Source: a virus. Taken from it: a stretch of DNA of 51,963 bases. Under the pieces are notes generated by a model. The model was not told where the DNA came from, did not search any database, and saw only the letters and a program-made list of their open reading frames with translations. The stretch lies in the IMG/VR virus record IMGVR_UViG_3300047175_000226, positions 1 to 51,963 of that record. One strand, written 5' to 3'. Shown in pieces: positions 33,042-40,519 of the stretch. Made by a program: the position numbers and the translations under genes. Every line of letters starts with the position of its first letter. Position 1 is the stretch's first letter.

Positions 33042-33953
33042 TTCGTCCCGAGACATAAAATATAACTCAATATCGTGCAAAAGGGCCGGTTTTCCAACCA
33101 CTTCAATTATTCTATGCAAATTATACTTGGTGTCGGAGACGGGGTTGTATTTGTGTCTTCGCAGAATCTCCGGGCGGGAGAGATAGCCCCTTTTGGCCTT
33201 TTGCCCGTGCCAAAAGTGCTTTAGCACCATTCCGGGCAAAACTCCCAATCTGCCACCGCAGGCGGCAAGAGCCCTGTCCTGCCAAGACAAAAGGGCATTT
33301 TTTAGCTCGGGAGTAATATCTTTGTAAAAGGTTTCGTTGACTCGGCCAAGAAGGGCCATGGCCATGTTTCTATCCGCAGCCCCCAAAATCGCCAAGTCAA
33401 ACAAACCACCCAAAGCCTCCAAGGTCTCCCTCCTTGCGGCCCAAGCATAGCCCGGATGGGCCGCAGTGTAACCAGGTTTGTGGTTTGTTAGAATCGGTTT
33501 CTTTTTTCTCCAAAGGGCCGCTAGGCTAGTGTGGGTTTGGATAAACTGGCCCTGGGGGCCTAAGTCCCAGCAGTGTTCCCAGGGTTGGATTATTGGAAAC
33601 TGCTGCAGCGCCGCTACAATCTTGCTTGCGAAATCGGGGGTTTGGAACTCCAAATCCCCGTCAATCCAGGCCACATATTCAGCCTCCGGGGGCAAAGTTG
33701 CCAAGGCCAAATTCAGGGCACTTTCCTTGTGCCAACAGATTGTCTGGTGGCGCACCGGGCGCCAATTTGCGCCGGCTGCGCCGCAGGCTCTTTCATGAAC
33801 AAATGGCCTATCCCGCAGAGCACATTCCACCAAAATCACATTAGCGCCGCCTTCGGCGGCATGTTTAATAAACCCATTTGTTAGCTTTGGCCTTACTTCA
33901 GTCCCCATTGGATTACTGGAAACCGTCACTATCCACAGTTTGCTTGGGTCCAT
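33021..33953 (-). CDS. GT2-type glycosyltransferase-like protein, 310 aa
   Basis: N-terminal Rossmann-like part (LWIVTVSSNPMGTEVRPKLTNGFIKHAAEGGANVILVECAL), then KESALNLALATLPPEAEYVAWIDGDLEF with the metal-binding Asp-Gly-Asp (about 97-99). Then HPGYAWAARRETLEALGGLFDLAILGAADRNMAMALLG, the acceptor-side GT-A region with the D-R-N catalytic area. It probably transfers a sugar to an acceptor such as a host surface polymer, phage protein or modified DNA. ATG 33953 follows the upstream TAG by a 13-base GC palindrome (GCGGGCCGCAGGC) with no ordinary ribosome site. It is located among membrane and secreted genes at the head of the late operon. Confidence 0.75.
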   Translation of the reverse strand: MDPSKLWIVTVSSNPMGTEVRPKLTNGFIKHAAEGGANVILVECALRDRPFVHERACGAAGANWRPVRHQTICWHKESALNLALATLPPEAEYVAWIDGDLEFQTPDFASKIVAALQQFPIIQPWEHCWDLGPQGQFIQTHTSLAALWRKKKPILTNHKPGYTAAHPGYAWAARRETLEALGGLFDLAILGAADRNMAMALLGRVNETFYKDITPELKNALLSWQDRALAACGGRLGVLPGMVLKHFWHGQKAKRGYLSRPEILRRHKYNPVSDTKYNLHRIIEVVGKPALLHDIELYFMSRDEDSNSLG

Positions 33954-33966
33954 GCCTGCGGCCCGC

Positions 33967-34227
33967 CTATTTCTTGTTATACCACCAATTGGAACTGATA
34001 GTTAAAATAGCTGTTAGAATGGAGATTAAGAGGGATAGTAAGAATCCCGCCCAATTGGAGGCGTTTTTTTCTGCTGAGATTCGTTTTTTGGTGGTCCAGC
34101 GAGAGTTTTCTTGGAATTTCTCGCTGGCCTCCGGATTTGAGCTGTCCATTCCCCAGCGGAGCAGTTCTTCCCTAACCGCTTCTTTTACAATTTGGCGAAG
34201 GGCTTCCCTTTCCGCAGGGGTTGGCAT
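33967..34227 (-). CDS. Small C-tail-anchored membrane protein, 86 aa
   Basis: Residues 1-60 are charged and helical (PAEREALRQIVKEAVREELLRWGMDSSNPEASEKFQENSRW); a single membrane helix at about 62-82 (WAGFLLSLLISILTAILTISSNWW) leaves a short basic end (YNKK). The N-in, C-tail-anchored layout is found among phage lysis or envelope proteins. The chosen start is ATG 34227 (GTG 34230 directly precedes it). The upstream position is occupied by a GCGCCTGCGGCG palindrome and no clear ribosome site is seen. Confidence 0.55.
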   Translation of the reverse strand: MPTPAEREALRQIVKEAVREELLRWGMDSSNPEASEKFQENSRWTTKKRISAEKNASNWAGFLLSLLISILTAILTISSNWWYNKK

Positions 34228-34245
34228 CACGCCGCAGGCGCAATT

Positions 34246-34545
34246 CTACTTAGGCGGCGCCGCCGGCGCAGGCGCCTTGGCCTTCTCCACCGCCTGTGCT
34301 TCTAATTTCTGAATGGTGCTTTGCAAATTTCCAACTTCCCCCTGCAAAGTCGCCAATTGAGTCCGGACATCTAGCTCTGCTTGGATTCCAGCCATTAGCT
34401 GTTGTTTTAGGGCCTGGATTAGCGGCCCATTGTCGGCGGCTCCGCCACCGGCGGTTTGTGCTTGGGCGCTAGCAGCTAAGACCAAGAATGCTGCTGCGCA
34501 GATGGCGGCGCCTGCGGCGCGTTTGGCGGTTTTTAGTTTGGGCAC
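34246..34545 (-). CDS. Secreted coiled-coil protein, first gene of late operon, 99 aa
   Basis: The signal peptide ends at about residue 30 (AGAAICAAAFLVLAASAQAQ). The mature part is a coiled coil, LIQALKQQLMAGIQAELDVRTQLATLQGEVGNLQSTIQKLEAQAVEKAKA, followed by Ala/Pro. GTG at 34545 has AAGGA 7-8 bases upstream. A periplasmic coiled coil is reminiscent of the outer part of an i-spanin, but here it would be cleaved free. First gene after the control region, so it marks the late promoter side. Confidence 0.6.
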   Translation of the reverse strand: MPKLKTAKRAAGAAICAAAFLVLAASAQAQTAGGGAADNGPLIQALKQQLMAGIQAELDVRTQLATLQGEVGNLQSTIQKLEAQAVEKAKAPAPAAPPK

Positions 34546-35440
34546 TGGTATTTCCTTTTGGTGAAGAAAGACAGGGAGGGCCGGCGGCGAAGCCGCCCTC
34601 CCCTAGTTAGTGGGGCGCTTGCCGCCCCTAGGCCCAACAGGGAGGGGATGGCCCGTGGCCTAGGGGATAGCTTGGGGGCCGAAGGCCTCCGCAGCAAGCA
34701 AATTCTTCGTTAGGGGGCTTCGGCTAGGGGGCCTTCGGCCCATAGACATGGTGTTTTTTCAAAAATTGTGATTTGGGGTTTTGAACCAGTAATAGGGATG
34801 GTCGTAGGGCCAGTCCCCCCGGGCGCGAAGCGCCGGAGGCTCTCCTAGTTTCGCAGAGGGAATGAACAGCTCTAGTTGCGGAGCCAAAACATCTAATTAA
34901 TAACCTAAATCCCGACGGCGGCGAAGCCGCTCCCTTTCGCTGACTCAAATTTATTAGTTAGAGGGTGTAGTTTCATTACTGCCTATATTTTTTTCCTATG
35001 CCCCTTTATGCAAGTTTTCCTAAGATATCGATATCATCAAATTATATTTTTTCTCTCGGTCACTAAATGCACCATTGTTGCGCTTGTGGCGCGCTTGCGC
35101 AGCCACATCTAATTAATAAACCTGCCCCCACCACCTGAGGCGTAGCCGCAATTTCGACTAGCTTGATAGTATATTTGCACAAATTCTGTGTTATTTTACC
35201 TGTTAGTGGCCGGACTGAGGGGAAAATATCCGCCCACTATCGTTCCCACATGTTGGTTTTGACGAAGCCAAAGAGCCAAAATCTAGATGTTGTTTCTAAT
35301 GTTACTAATCTACAATATATATTTTTGAGAATCCATTCCTACACACCCAATCGATGCCTTTACCAACATGTGGGAATGACACTGGCCTGTTATTCCACCC
35401 AATAACCGCCCACTAGCGGCGCAAGGCGCCATAGACTACA
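34546..35440. promoter_or_regulatory. Non-coding control region between divergent late and early blocks
   Basis: 895 bases with no convincing gene. The left part holds strong hairpins upstream of the late operon: GGGAGG/CCTCCC around GCGGC-GAA-GCCGC (34574-34602), GGGGCG/CGCCCC (34612-34628), and CCCCTAGGCC/GGCCTAGGGG (34625-34634 with 34657-34666). The centre (about 34955-35070) is AT-rich with GATATCGATATC (35024-35035). A 15-bp direct repeat ACATCTAATTAATAA occurs at 34889-34903 and 35105-35119. The right part has a 15-bp inverted repeat (35243-35257 with 35362-35376) flanked by direct repeats CCGCCCACTA (35230-35239 and 35406-35415). Divergent promoters and possibly the replication origin are expected here; neither is proven. 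Confidence 0.6.
35243..35376. repeat. 15-bp inverted repeat pair nested in direct repeats
   Basis: TTCCCACATGTTGGT (35243-35257) and its exact complement ACCAACATGTGGGAA (35362-35376) bracket 104 AT-rich bases. Outside them CCGCCCACTA repeats directly at 35230 and 35406. Looks like paired protein-binding sites. Confidence 0.8.
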
Positions 35441-36178
35441 ATGTCACAACACGCCCAGGCCTGCGGGGCGGCAAAGCCGCCCCCTCCTGCGGCGCAGCCG
35501 CCTGCGTCCCCGGCCTGCGGTCCACGCCTGCTGCCCACCATCGGAGATCCCATGCCAATCCCCTACGAACGCCTAGTCGCCCTCCTAACCGCCGCCGAAT
35601 CCCTCCGAGACACCCTCGAATCCACCGGTCAAACCGCCCAATCCCTCTACACTCGGGCGCTTCGCGCCGAAGTTGATCCCCTAACCGCCCTCGCTGACCT
35701 AACCCTAATCTGCCAGCACCCGCCCATCCGCCGACAAAACGAACTCCTCATCGCCGAACGCACCCGCTACAACCTGACCTTCTCAAAGGTCGAAGCTGAA
35801 CGCCTCCGGCGCAAGCGCCGTGCCTGCGGCACACCGCCGAAGGCGCCAAAGTCCAAACCCCCAACACCATCCCAATCCATCGAACCAGACTTCGCGGCTG
35901 CTGCGCCGCCTGCGGCGCAGGCTCCGCAGGCCCTCCAAACCCACCAACAAACCCTCCAAAGAGCACTAGCACTAACAACCGAAAACAGCGCCGATGAGGC
36001 CCTAGAAACAGCCTTCGAGGCGCCTGCGGCGCAGCCGGCTCCGCAGACACTAGAAGACTTCCTCTCCCAACAATTCGGCGATCTCCCTGACCACCTCCCG
36101 GCCCCTGGCTACACCAACATGACCATCGGCGAAGCCAAAAAGATCATGACCCAAGCCTGGGACCCTGAAGGGATTTAG
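35441..36178 (+). CDS. Unknown early protein with coiled/helical core, 245 aa (or 208)
   Basis: First gene of the early block. The ATG at 35441 has no good ribosome site and its first 35 residues (palindrome-encoded AKPPPPAAQPPASPACG) are low complexity. ATG 35552 has GGAG at 5 bases and starts MPIPYERLVALLTAAESL; either could be used. The core (about 38-140) is helical (SLYTRALRAEVDPLTALADLTLICQ; ELLIAERTRYNLTFSKVEAERLRRKR). The C-terminus after Ala/Pro linkers is TLEDFLSQQFGDLPDHLPAPGYTNMTIGEAKKIMTQAWDP. No enzyme motif. Possibly a regulator or DNA-binding scaffold; unassigned. Confidence 0.55.
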   Translation: MSQHAQACGAAKPPPPAAQPPASPACGPRLLPTIGDPMPIPYERLVALLTAAESLRDTLESTGQTAQSLYTRALRAEVDPLTALADLTLICQHPPIRRQNELLIAERTRYNLTFSKVEAERLRRKRRACGTPPKAPKSKPPTPSQSIEPDFAAAAPPAAQAPQALQTHQQTLQRALALTTENSADEALETAFEAPAAQPAPQTLEDFLSQQFGDLPDHLPAPGYTNMTIGEAKKIMTQAWDPEGI

Positions 36179-36213
36179 GCACTTCGGCACTTCGGCGCTT
36201 CGGCGCTTCGCGC
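36179..36213 (+). repeat. Tandem CACTTCGG/CGCTTCGG array
   Basis: Directly after the TAG comes GGCACTTCGG repeated as CACTTCGG, CGCTTCGG, CGCTTCGC, ending in the palindrome GGCGCTTCGCGCC. It could form alternative GC hairpins and may end transcription of the first early gene, though there is no U-tract. Confidence 0.6.
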
Positions 36214-36215
36214 CA

Positions 36216-36244
36216 CCAGATCACGAACCTGTTACTTTAATATC
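36216..36244 (+). promoter_or_regulatory. Shared promoter-like element, copy 1
   Basis: ATCACnAAnCnGTTACTT (36220-36237) followed by TATC. The same spacing and sequence recur upstream of the 40658 operon (40573-40590). It stands about 90 bases before ATG 36328. No canonical -35 box; it may be bound by a phage or host activator. Confidence 0.55.
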
Positions 36245-36270
36245 TCAACTACCGCTACTAAATACTAAAT

Positions 36271-36292
36271 CACCGAGACACCAGTCTCGGTG
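36271..36292 (+). promoter_or_regulatory. Perfect 8-bp hairpin, operator or attenuator
   Basis: CACCGAGA (36271-36278), a 6-base loop, then TCTCGGTG (36285-36292). It sits between the shared element and ATG 36328. With no T-run it is more likely an operator or leader hairpin than a terminator. Confidence 0.6.
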
Positions 36293-36327
36293 CTGCCGCA
36301 GGCAGCTACCATACTAGGGAAACAACT

Positions 36328-37845
36328 ATGACCGAACATCCAGAACGCGAAACGCACTATGCCGTGCCAGAATTTTGGGTCTACACCTACAACTGGGAAA
36401 CCAAAAACGCTAACACTTCGATTTATCTGCCTAACAAGGTTGAGCCGGATGCCGCTACGGCACTGCTGGCCGCGCATCCGCCCGGTCAGTCCCTGCCAAG
36501 CCCTACCCGTCCCAGTCTGTGTCTGCCGTCCTACGTGACCCTGCGCCGCGCAACGTGGCAGGATCGTGAGGCGCTGGAACCCAGCGACGGACCATGCTGG
36601 GCACAACAGAAATGGTGGACGGATAACTGCGCAATCCATGCCGACCATTGCGTTCGTCCGTCCAAAACACATCCCGGCCTGATTTCGTATTTCCAGACCG
36701 CTGAAAAAGCGGCGCGCAATATCCGCACGCCAATCAAGGCCGGCCGCTACCTGACCAAATTCTTTCGCGATATCTTGTCAGAAACCGAAATCGCCAAAAT
36801 GGCGCGTTGGCATGAAACCGGCACACTGGACAACGATTATAACGATCCGGCCAAATACGAATTGCGGTTTGCCAAAACCGAGGAGGACATCGTTTCTGTT
36901 TATGAAAACGGTCCTTCTTCCTGCATGGCTGGCGGAACGGATGAATTTTCCACCGATGGCGCGCATCCAGTGGCGGTTTACGCCGCAGGCGATCTGGCCC
37001 TGGCCTACCTGCACTGCGTCGAAACCGACAAAGTGACAGCCCGCGCTCTTTGCTGGCCAGCCAAAACCGTGTTCGGCCGCGTGTATCCGACACCCGATAA
37101 CTGGGCCATCGACGGTTTCGTCAGTCAGCAGGACTCAGAGGCGATGCAAGACGCGCTCAGGTTCCGCTTGCGTGAAGCCGGTTACACCGAAGGACAACGC
37201 AATGGTGGCATTTTTGATGGTGCCAAACTGCTCAAAATCCAACTTGATGACGATTGTGAATACCTCATGCCCTATCTGGACTGGGGTATGGGCGTTGACG
37301 ATCGTGGCGACTATTTCGTTATCCGCAAGGATGGCGACCACGCATGCGACACAACCAATGGCGTTCTGCTGATCGAAGATAATCGACCGACCTGCGATAA
37401 CTGTGACGAACGATGCGACGCCAACGAGCTGTCCCCCGTCTACACCAGTGTCCGCGCCACAGGCCATCCCAGACACGAACATTATTGGTGCGAACACTGC
37501 GTCGATAGGCACGCCTTCTATTGCCATGGCGCTAACCAATATATCGCCGATAGCGTTGACAGTGTGACCGTGGGCGATCTCCGATACAGCCTTGCCTACG
37601 CCGAAGCCAATTTCACCCTGTCCGATCACAGCTGCGAATGGTTTGACGGCCGTGCCGTTAAGATGGCGGATGGCGAAATCTGGTCACAGGATGAGTTTGA
37701 CGAAAACGGCTTTGAATGCGCCTTCACCGGCGAAAAACTGCCAATCAAAAAACGCCACCCCGACTATCCGGAAATCAGCCGCGATCTGGACGATGAGCAA
37801 ATGACGGAATATCTGGCGACACTGGCAACGAAGGAAACAATCTAA
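36328..37845 (+). CDS. Unknown zinc-ribbon phage protein, 505 aa, foreign codon use
   Basis: The N-terminal two-thirds contain GRYLTKFFRDILSETEIAKMARWHE (about 139-163), FAKTEEDIVSVYENGPSSCMAG (about 185-206), then PVAVYAAGDLALAYLHC and ARALCWPAKTVFGRVYPT, a combination met in hypothetical proteins of diverse phages. Residues about 353-395 are metal-binding: CDNCDERC then WCEHCVDRHAFYCHG (C-x2-C-x3-C ... C-x2-C-x4-H-x3-C), followed by SQDEFDENGFECAFTGEKL. Function unknown. ATG has AGGGA 8 bases upstream. Leu codons are mostly CTG whereas neighbours use CTA heavily, so this gene and the next look recently acquired together. Confidence 0.7.
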   Translation: MTEHPERETHYAVPEFWVYTYNWETKNANTSIYLPNKVEPDAATALLAAHPPGQSLPSPTRPSLCLPSYVTLRRATWQDREALEPSDGPCWAQQKWWTDNCAIHADHCVRPSKTHPGLISYFQTAEKAARNIRTPIKAGRYLTKFFRDILSETEIAKMARWHETGTLDNDYNDPAKYELRFAKTEEDIVSVYENGPSSCMAGGTDEFSTDGAHPVAVYAAGDLALAYLHCVETDKVTARALCWPAKTVFGRVYPTPDNWAIDGFVSQQDSEAMQDALRFRLREAGYTEGQRNGGIFDGAKLLKIQLDDDCEYLMPYLDWGMGVDDRGDYFVIRKDGDHACDTTNGVLLIEDNRPTCDNCDERCDANELSPVYTSVRATGHPRHEHYWCEHCVDRHAFYCHGANQYIADSVDSVTVGDLRYSLAYAEANFTLSDHSCEWFDGRAVKMADGEIWSQDEFDENGFECAFTGEKLPIKKRHPDYPEISRDLDDEQMTEYLATLATKETI

Positions 37846-38843
37846 TGACAAAACACGCCACGACGCTTGTCACCAAGATGAAGGCCGGGATACCGGCCTA
37901 TGCCGGCGGCTATGACAATCGCACCGATGAACTGCTGACTATGCTGCGCACCATGCGGCCGGCCGGATCACAAACCGAACAGGAGTTCGTCCAGCAGTGG
38001 ATCGAACCCTTGGGAACCAAATCCGACGGCTATGGCAACCAATGGCTGACGATCGGTGACAGCCCAATCCTTTGGTCATGCCATACCGATACGGTCCATA
38101 CCAAAGCCGGAACCCAATATGTCGGATTCAAAGACGGATGCGCCTATGTCACAAGGTCAAACTGCCTGGGTGCGGACGATACTACTGGCGTTTGGCTTAT
38201 GCGCCACATGATCAAGGCCAGGGTGCCCGGAACCTATGTGTTCCACCGGGCTGAAGAAATCGGCGGGCTTGGTTCAAACTGGATTGCGCAAAATACCCCG
38301 GAACGATTGGCCGGGGTCGATTTCGCCATCGCGTTTGACCGCATGGGATACGAGGACATCATCACCCGCCAGTGCGGCGAAACCGCATCGGAAGCCTTCG
38401 CCGATACGCTGGCATCCGCACTTGCGCCCCTGACCTATGCCGCCGCCGACGGCGTGTTCACCGACACCGCCGTTTATTCCGACCTGATCCCCGAATGCAG
38501 CAATATCAGCATTGGCTATCACCGCCAGCACACTGCGGACGAATGGCAAGATGTGGATTACGCCATGATGCTGCTGGATAAGCTGATTGCCGCCGATTTC
38601 AGCGGCCTGCAAGCCGTCCGTGACCCCGGCTGCGCCGCAGGCCCTAGATGGTCCGATGACGGCGTGTGGGACCGCCTGGACTGGCGCGGGGACCGCCTGG
38701 ACTGGCGAGGGGACCTGATGACCATGGATGATATCTGCCGCCAGCACCCGGCCGTGGTGTCAGATTTTCTGATCTCATGCGGCTTCACGGTGGACGAAAT
38801 CAAAAACTATGGCGGGATCAAAAACTATGGCGGGCTTGACTAA
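37845..38843 (+). CDS. M20/M28/M42-like zinc metallopeptidase, 332 aa
   Basis: Di-zinc peptidase order is visible: LWSCHTDTVH (His and Asp near 79-81), NCLGADDTTGVWLM (bridging Asp near 112), FHRAEEIGGLG (catalytic/zinc Glu pair near 138), AIAFDRMGYE (Asp near 165) and SIGYHRQHTADEW (last His near 228). Such enzymes remove residues from peptides or hydrolyse amide bonds of small molecules. No signal peptide, so cytoplasmic. ATG 37845 shares a base with the upstream TAA, with AAGGA 9 bases before; clearly co-expressed with the zinc-ribbon protein. C-terminus carries tandem duplications DRLDWRG x2 and IKNYGG x2. Codon use differs from neighbours. Confidence 0.75.
   Translation: MTKHATTLVTKMKAGIPAYAGGYDNRTDELLTMLRTMRPAGSQTEQEFVQQWIEPLGTKSDGYGNQWLTIGDSPILWSCHTDTVHTKAGTQYVGFKDGCAYVTRSNCLGADDTTGVWLMRHMIKARVPGTYVFHRAEEIGGLGSNWIAQNTPERLAGVDFAIAFDRMGYEDIITRQCGETASEAFADTLASALAPLTYAAADGVFTDTAVYSDLIPECSNISIGYHRQHTADEWQDVDYAMMLLDKLIAADFSGLQAVRDPGCAAGPRWSDDGVWDRLDWRGDRLDWRGDLMTMDDICRQHPAVVSDFLISCGFTVDEIKNYGGIKNYGGLD
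38670..38834 (+). repeat. Two in-frame tandem duplications in peptidase C-terminus
   Basis: A 21-base unit at 38670-38690 and 38691-38711 (one or two mismatches) and a perfect 18-base unit at 38799-38816 and 38817-38834. Both keep frame. Confidence 0.9.
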
Positions 38844-38893
38844 GCCCGCTGCCGCAGGCGGCTGCGCCGCAGGCACCAAAGGAACCTAACCAA

Positions 38894-39139
38894 ATGACCC
38901 ACGAAACCTACACCCCCCTCCTAGCCCACCCCATAACCCGAGAACTTCACCTAATCCGCCTCTTTAACCAAAAAGAAAAACAATACTACCGCCAGAAAAA
39001 CCGCCTAAACACCTGGCCCCTGGCCACAGAGCTACTGGCTATCGCCAAAGAGCTAACCGCAATTGACCCTGAGAATTACTATTTTGTCGAAGATGCGGAG
39101 ATGATTTTGGCTTCCGAAGATCCTGAGGCAGGCTCATGA
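38894..39139 (+). CDS. Unknown small protein, 81 aa
   Basis: ATG with AAAGGA about 10 bases upstream, directly behind two tandem palindromes (38849-38875). Helical and charged: ITRELHLIRLFNQKEKQYYRQKNRLNTWPLATELLAIAKELTAIDPENYYFVEDAEMIL. Codon choice returns to the CTA-rich style of the phage, marking the end of the foreign cassette. Overlaps the next small gene by ATGA. Function unknown. Confidence 0.55.
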   Translation: MTHETYTPLLAHPITRELHLIRLFNQKEKQYYRQKNRLNTWPLATELLAIAKELTAIDPENYYFVEDAEMILASEDPEAGS

Positions 39140-39300
39140 GCGAAGCTCAGCGCGGGCGAAGCCCGACTAATCAAAAAGTCCGGGCGCAACGCGCCGCGCA
39201 ACGCGCCCGAGACCAATCACTTCGCGACATAGCCGCCATCGCCAACATAATCTCCCTTGTGGCCATCGCCACCCTAATGCTAATCTATCTAATCCACTAG
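39136..39300 (+). CDS. 54-aa single-pass membrane protein
   Basis: ATG 39136 forms ATGA with the previous stop; ends at TAG 39298-39300. A basic N-terminal half (AQRGRSPTNQKVRAQRAAQRARDQSLR) is followed by one membrane helix, DIAAIANIISLVAIATLMLIYLIH, at the C-terminus. It is a typical small early phage membrane peptide, N-in with basic cytosolic arm. The stop codon lies inside a 30-bp direct repeat. Confidence 0.55.
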   Translation: MSEAQRGRSPTNQKVRAQRAAQRARDQSLRDIAAIANIISLVAIATLMLIYLIH

Positions 39301-39350
39301 CAGCGGCGCGGCTGCGCCACCTAATCCACTAGCAGCGGCGCGGCTGCGCC
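39289..39350 (+). repeat. 30-bp direct repeat spanning a stop codon
   Basis: Copies at 39289-39318 and 39321-39350 are identical; each consists of CTAATCCACTAG plus a GC palindrome (GGCGCGGCTGCGCC). The second copy is non-coding, so the duplication extended the intergenic gap. Confidence 0.95.
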
Positions 39351-39376
39351 CCAGCTAATTACAAGGAACCATCCCA

Positions 39377-39673
39377 ATGACCGAAAAATACAATGGTTTT
39401 ACCAATCAATGGACAATCAGCAATTCTCATTTTGGCCCTATGCTACCGCAGGCGCCGCTGCCTCCACTCTCCCTTCACCACCTGAACTTCTTTTGTGAAG
39501 ATTCTATAACCCTAGAAGAAATGAGCATAGCTTTTGGGTTAATTGCCAAATACTGCTCTGCACGCGCAGAGGCTGTGAGGCTGCGGCGGAGCCGCCTCTA
39601 CATCGAGGCCAACGAAGCTGAAAGCCTCGCACACTACTACTACACCCAACTGCCCCCAGATTGGAGATGGTAG
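39377..39673 (+). CDS. Unknown small protein, 98 aa
   Basis: ATG with AAGGAA about 8 bases upstream. Short aromatic N-terminus (YNGFTNQWTISNSHFGP), then helices SITLEEMSIAFGLIAKYCSARAEAVRLRRSRLYIEANEAESLAHYYYTQ and a DWRW end. No known domain. A palindrome-encoded LPQAPLPP linker is inserted at about 23-30. Confidence 0.55.
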   Translation: MTEKYNGFTNQWTISNSHFGPMLPQAPLPPLSLHHLNFFCEDSITLEEMSIAFGLIAKYCSARAEAVRLRRSRLYIEANEAESLAHYYYTQLPPDWRW

Positions 39674-39852
39674 AGGGCGGGGCGAAGCCCCCAGGGGCGA
39701 AGGGGCGTAGCCCCAAAACACTAGAGGGCTACGCCCCCAGGGGCGAAGCCCCAAAACACTAGACGACGAAGCCGCAATCTACTATATCCACTCCAGCGGC
39801 GAAGCCGCCCCGCCCCAGCGCGGCGGAGCCGCAACAAAAAAGGATTTGCCAA
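39674..39852 (+). repeat. Intergenic palindrome and direct-repeat block
   Basis: 179 bases without a gene. Two near-identical copies of a unit with GGGGCGAAGCCCC (or GGGGCGTAGCCCC) followed by AAAACACTAGA, plus AGCGGCGAAGCCGCC and GCGCGGCGGAGCCGC. All are GNA-loop palindromes (GAA, GTA, GGA). AAAGGA just before 39853 is the ribosome site of the next gene. Confidence 0.8.
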
Positions 39853-40422
39853 ATGAACGCGAATGTTGATCTCTCGGTTGTTACCTATGGCGAAGTCAGC
39901 CATTCCATCGACAGCCTGCCAGCGGCAACGCTGCATGCCTTCGTGCGAAGGGGAATGGCCCACTATTACGGGAACGAAATTTCTGCCAGACTTTCCCAGG
40001 CCAAAGCCAAGCGGGCGGCTGATCCCGAACTTGGGCCGATGAATGATGCGGAAATCGTGGCCCTAGAGGCCAGCCTCATTTCCGAGGCTAAGCACCATGC
40101 CTTGCAGGGCACCATCGGCACCACCCGTGGTGGGCCACGGGGACCGCGCGGCACCGGCATTGAGACCGAATTTAATCGCCTATGCGAAACCAAAGCCCGT
40201 GACCTTATGAAAGCCGCTGGTTTCGTCCTGCCATCCGGGGACAAAACCATCACCCTGGCCAACGGCGACACCCTCAGCCGTAGCGACATCATCGCCCGAG
40301 TCAAAGTCCGCTACGGCGAGGTGCTGCGCACCGAAGCTGAAGCCGCCATTGCCAGACGCAACCGCGAGGCCGCAGCTCTGGCCACCAAAGGCGCCCAAAG
40401 CCTCGAAGATTTGGGCCTCTAG
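39853..40422 (+). CDS. Unknown helical early protein with EDLGL tail, 189 aa
   Basis: ATG with AAAGGA 9 bases upstream. Mostly helical: LPAATLHAFVRRGMAHYYGNEISARLSQAKAKRA (about 22-55), EIVALEASLISEAKHHALQG (about 67-86), a Gly/Arg-rich hinge GTTRGGPRGPRGTG, then ETEFNRLCETKARDLMKAAGF and LSRSDIIARVKVRYGEVLRTEAEAAIARR. It ends in AQSLEDLGL, a tail shared with three other early proteins. The Gly/Arg hinge and basic helices would suit nucleic-acid binding; unproven. CTG-rich codon use resembles the 36.3-38.8 kb cassette. Confidence 0.55.
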   Translation: MNANVDLSVVTYGEVSHSIDSLPAATLHAFVRRGMAHYYGNEISARLSQAKAKRAADPELGPMNDAEIVALEASLISEAKHHALQGTIGTTRGGPRGPRGTGIETEFNRLCETKARDLMKAAGFVLPSGDKTITLANGDTLSRSDIIARVKVRYGEVLRTEAEAAIARRNREAAALATKGAQSLEDLGL

Positions 40423-40519
40423 TCGCCGGGGCGAAGCCCCAGGAGCGAAGCCTCGCCTACGGCGACGGGGCGCGGCGGAGCCGCAAGGGCGAAGCCCCAG
40501 GAACCATAAGATATAAGGT

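Noticed and set aside
34770-34830. Possible tRNA T-arm (GGTTCAAAACCCC) on the minus strand
   Set aside because: No T-stem pairing, no D-arm or acceptor stem can be built around it.
34724-34948. Minus-strand ORF of 74 codons in the control region
   Set aside because: Arg/Ser/Pro-rich random-looking product, overlaps hairpins and repeats, no ribosome site, no neighbours on that strand.
35163-35405. Plus-strand ORF of 80 codons upstream of the first early gene
   Set aside because: Lies across the inverted repeat and AT-rich DNA, with no ribosome site and no domain-like sequence.
37135-38747. Long antisense ORFs under the zinc-ribbon and peptidase genes
   Set aside because: Mirror frames of two clear genes; valine/isoleucine-rich shadow sequence without starts supported by ribosome sites.
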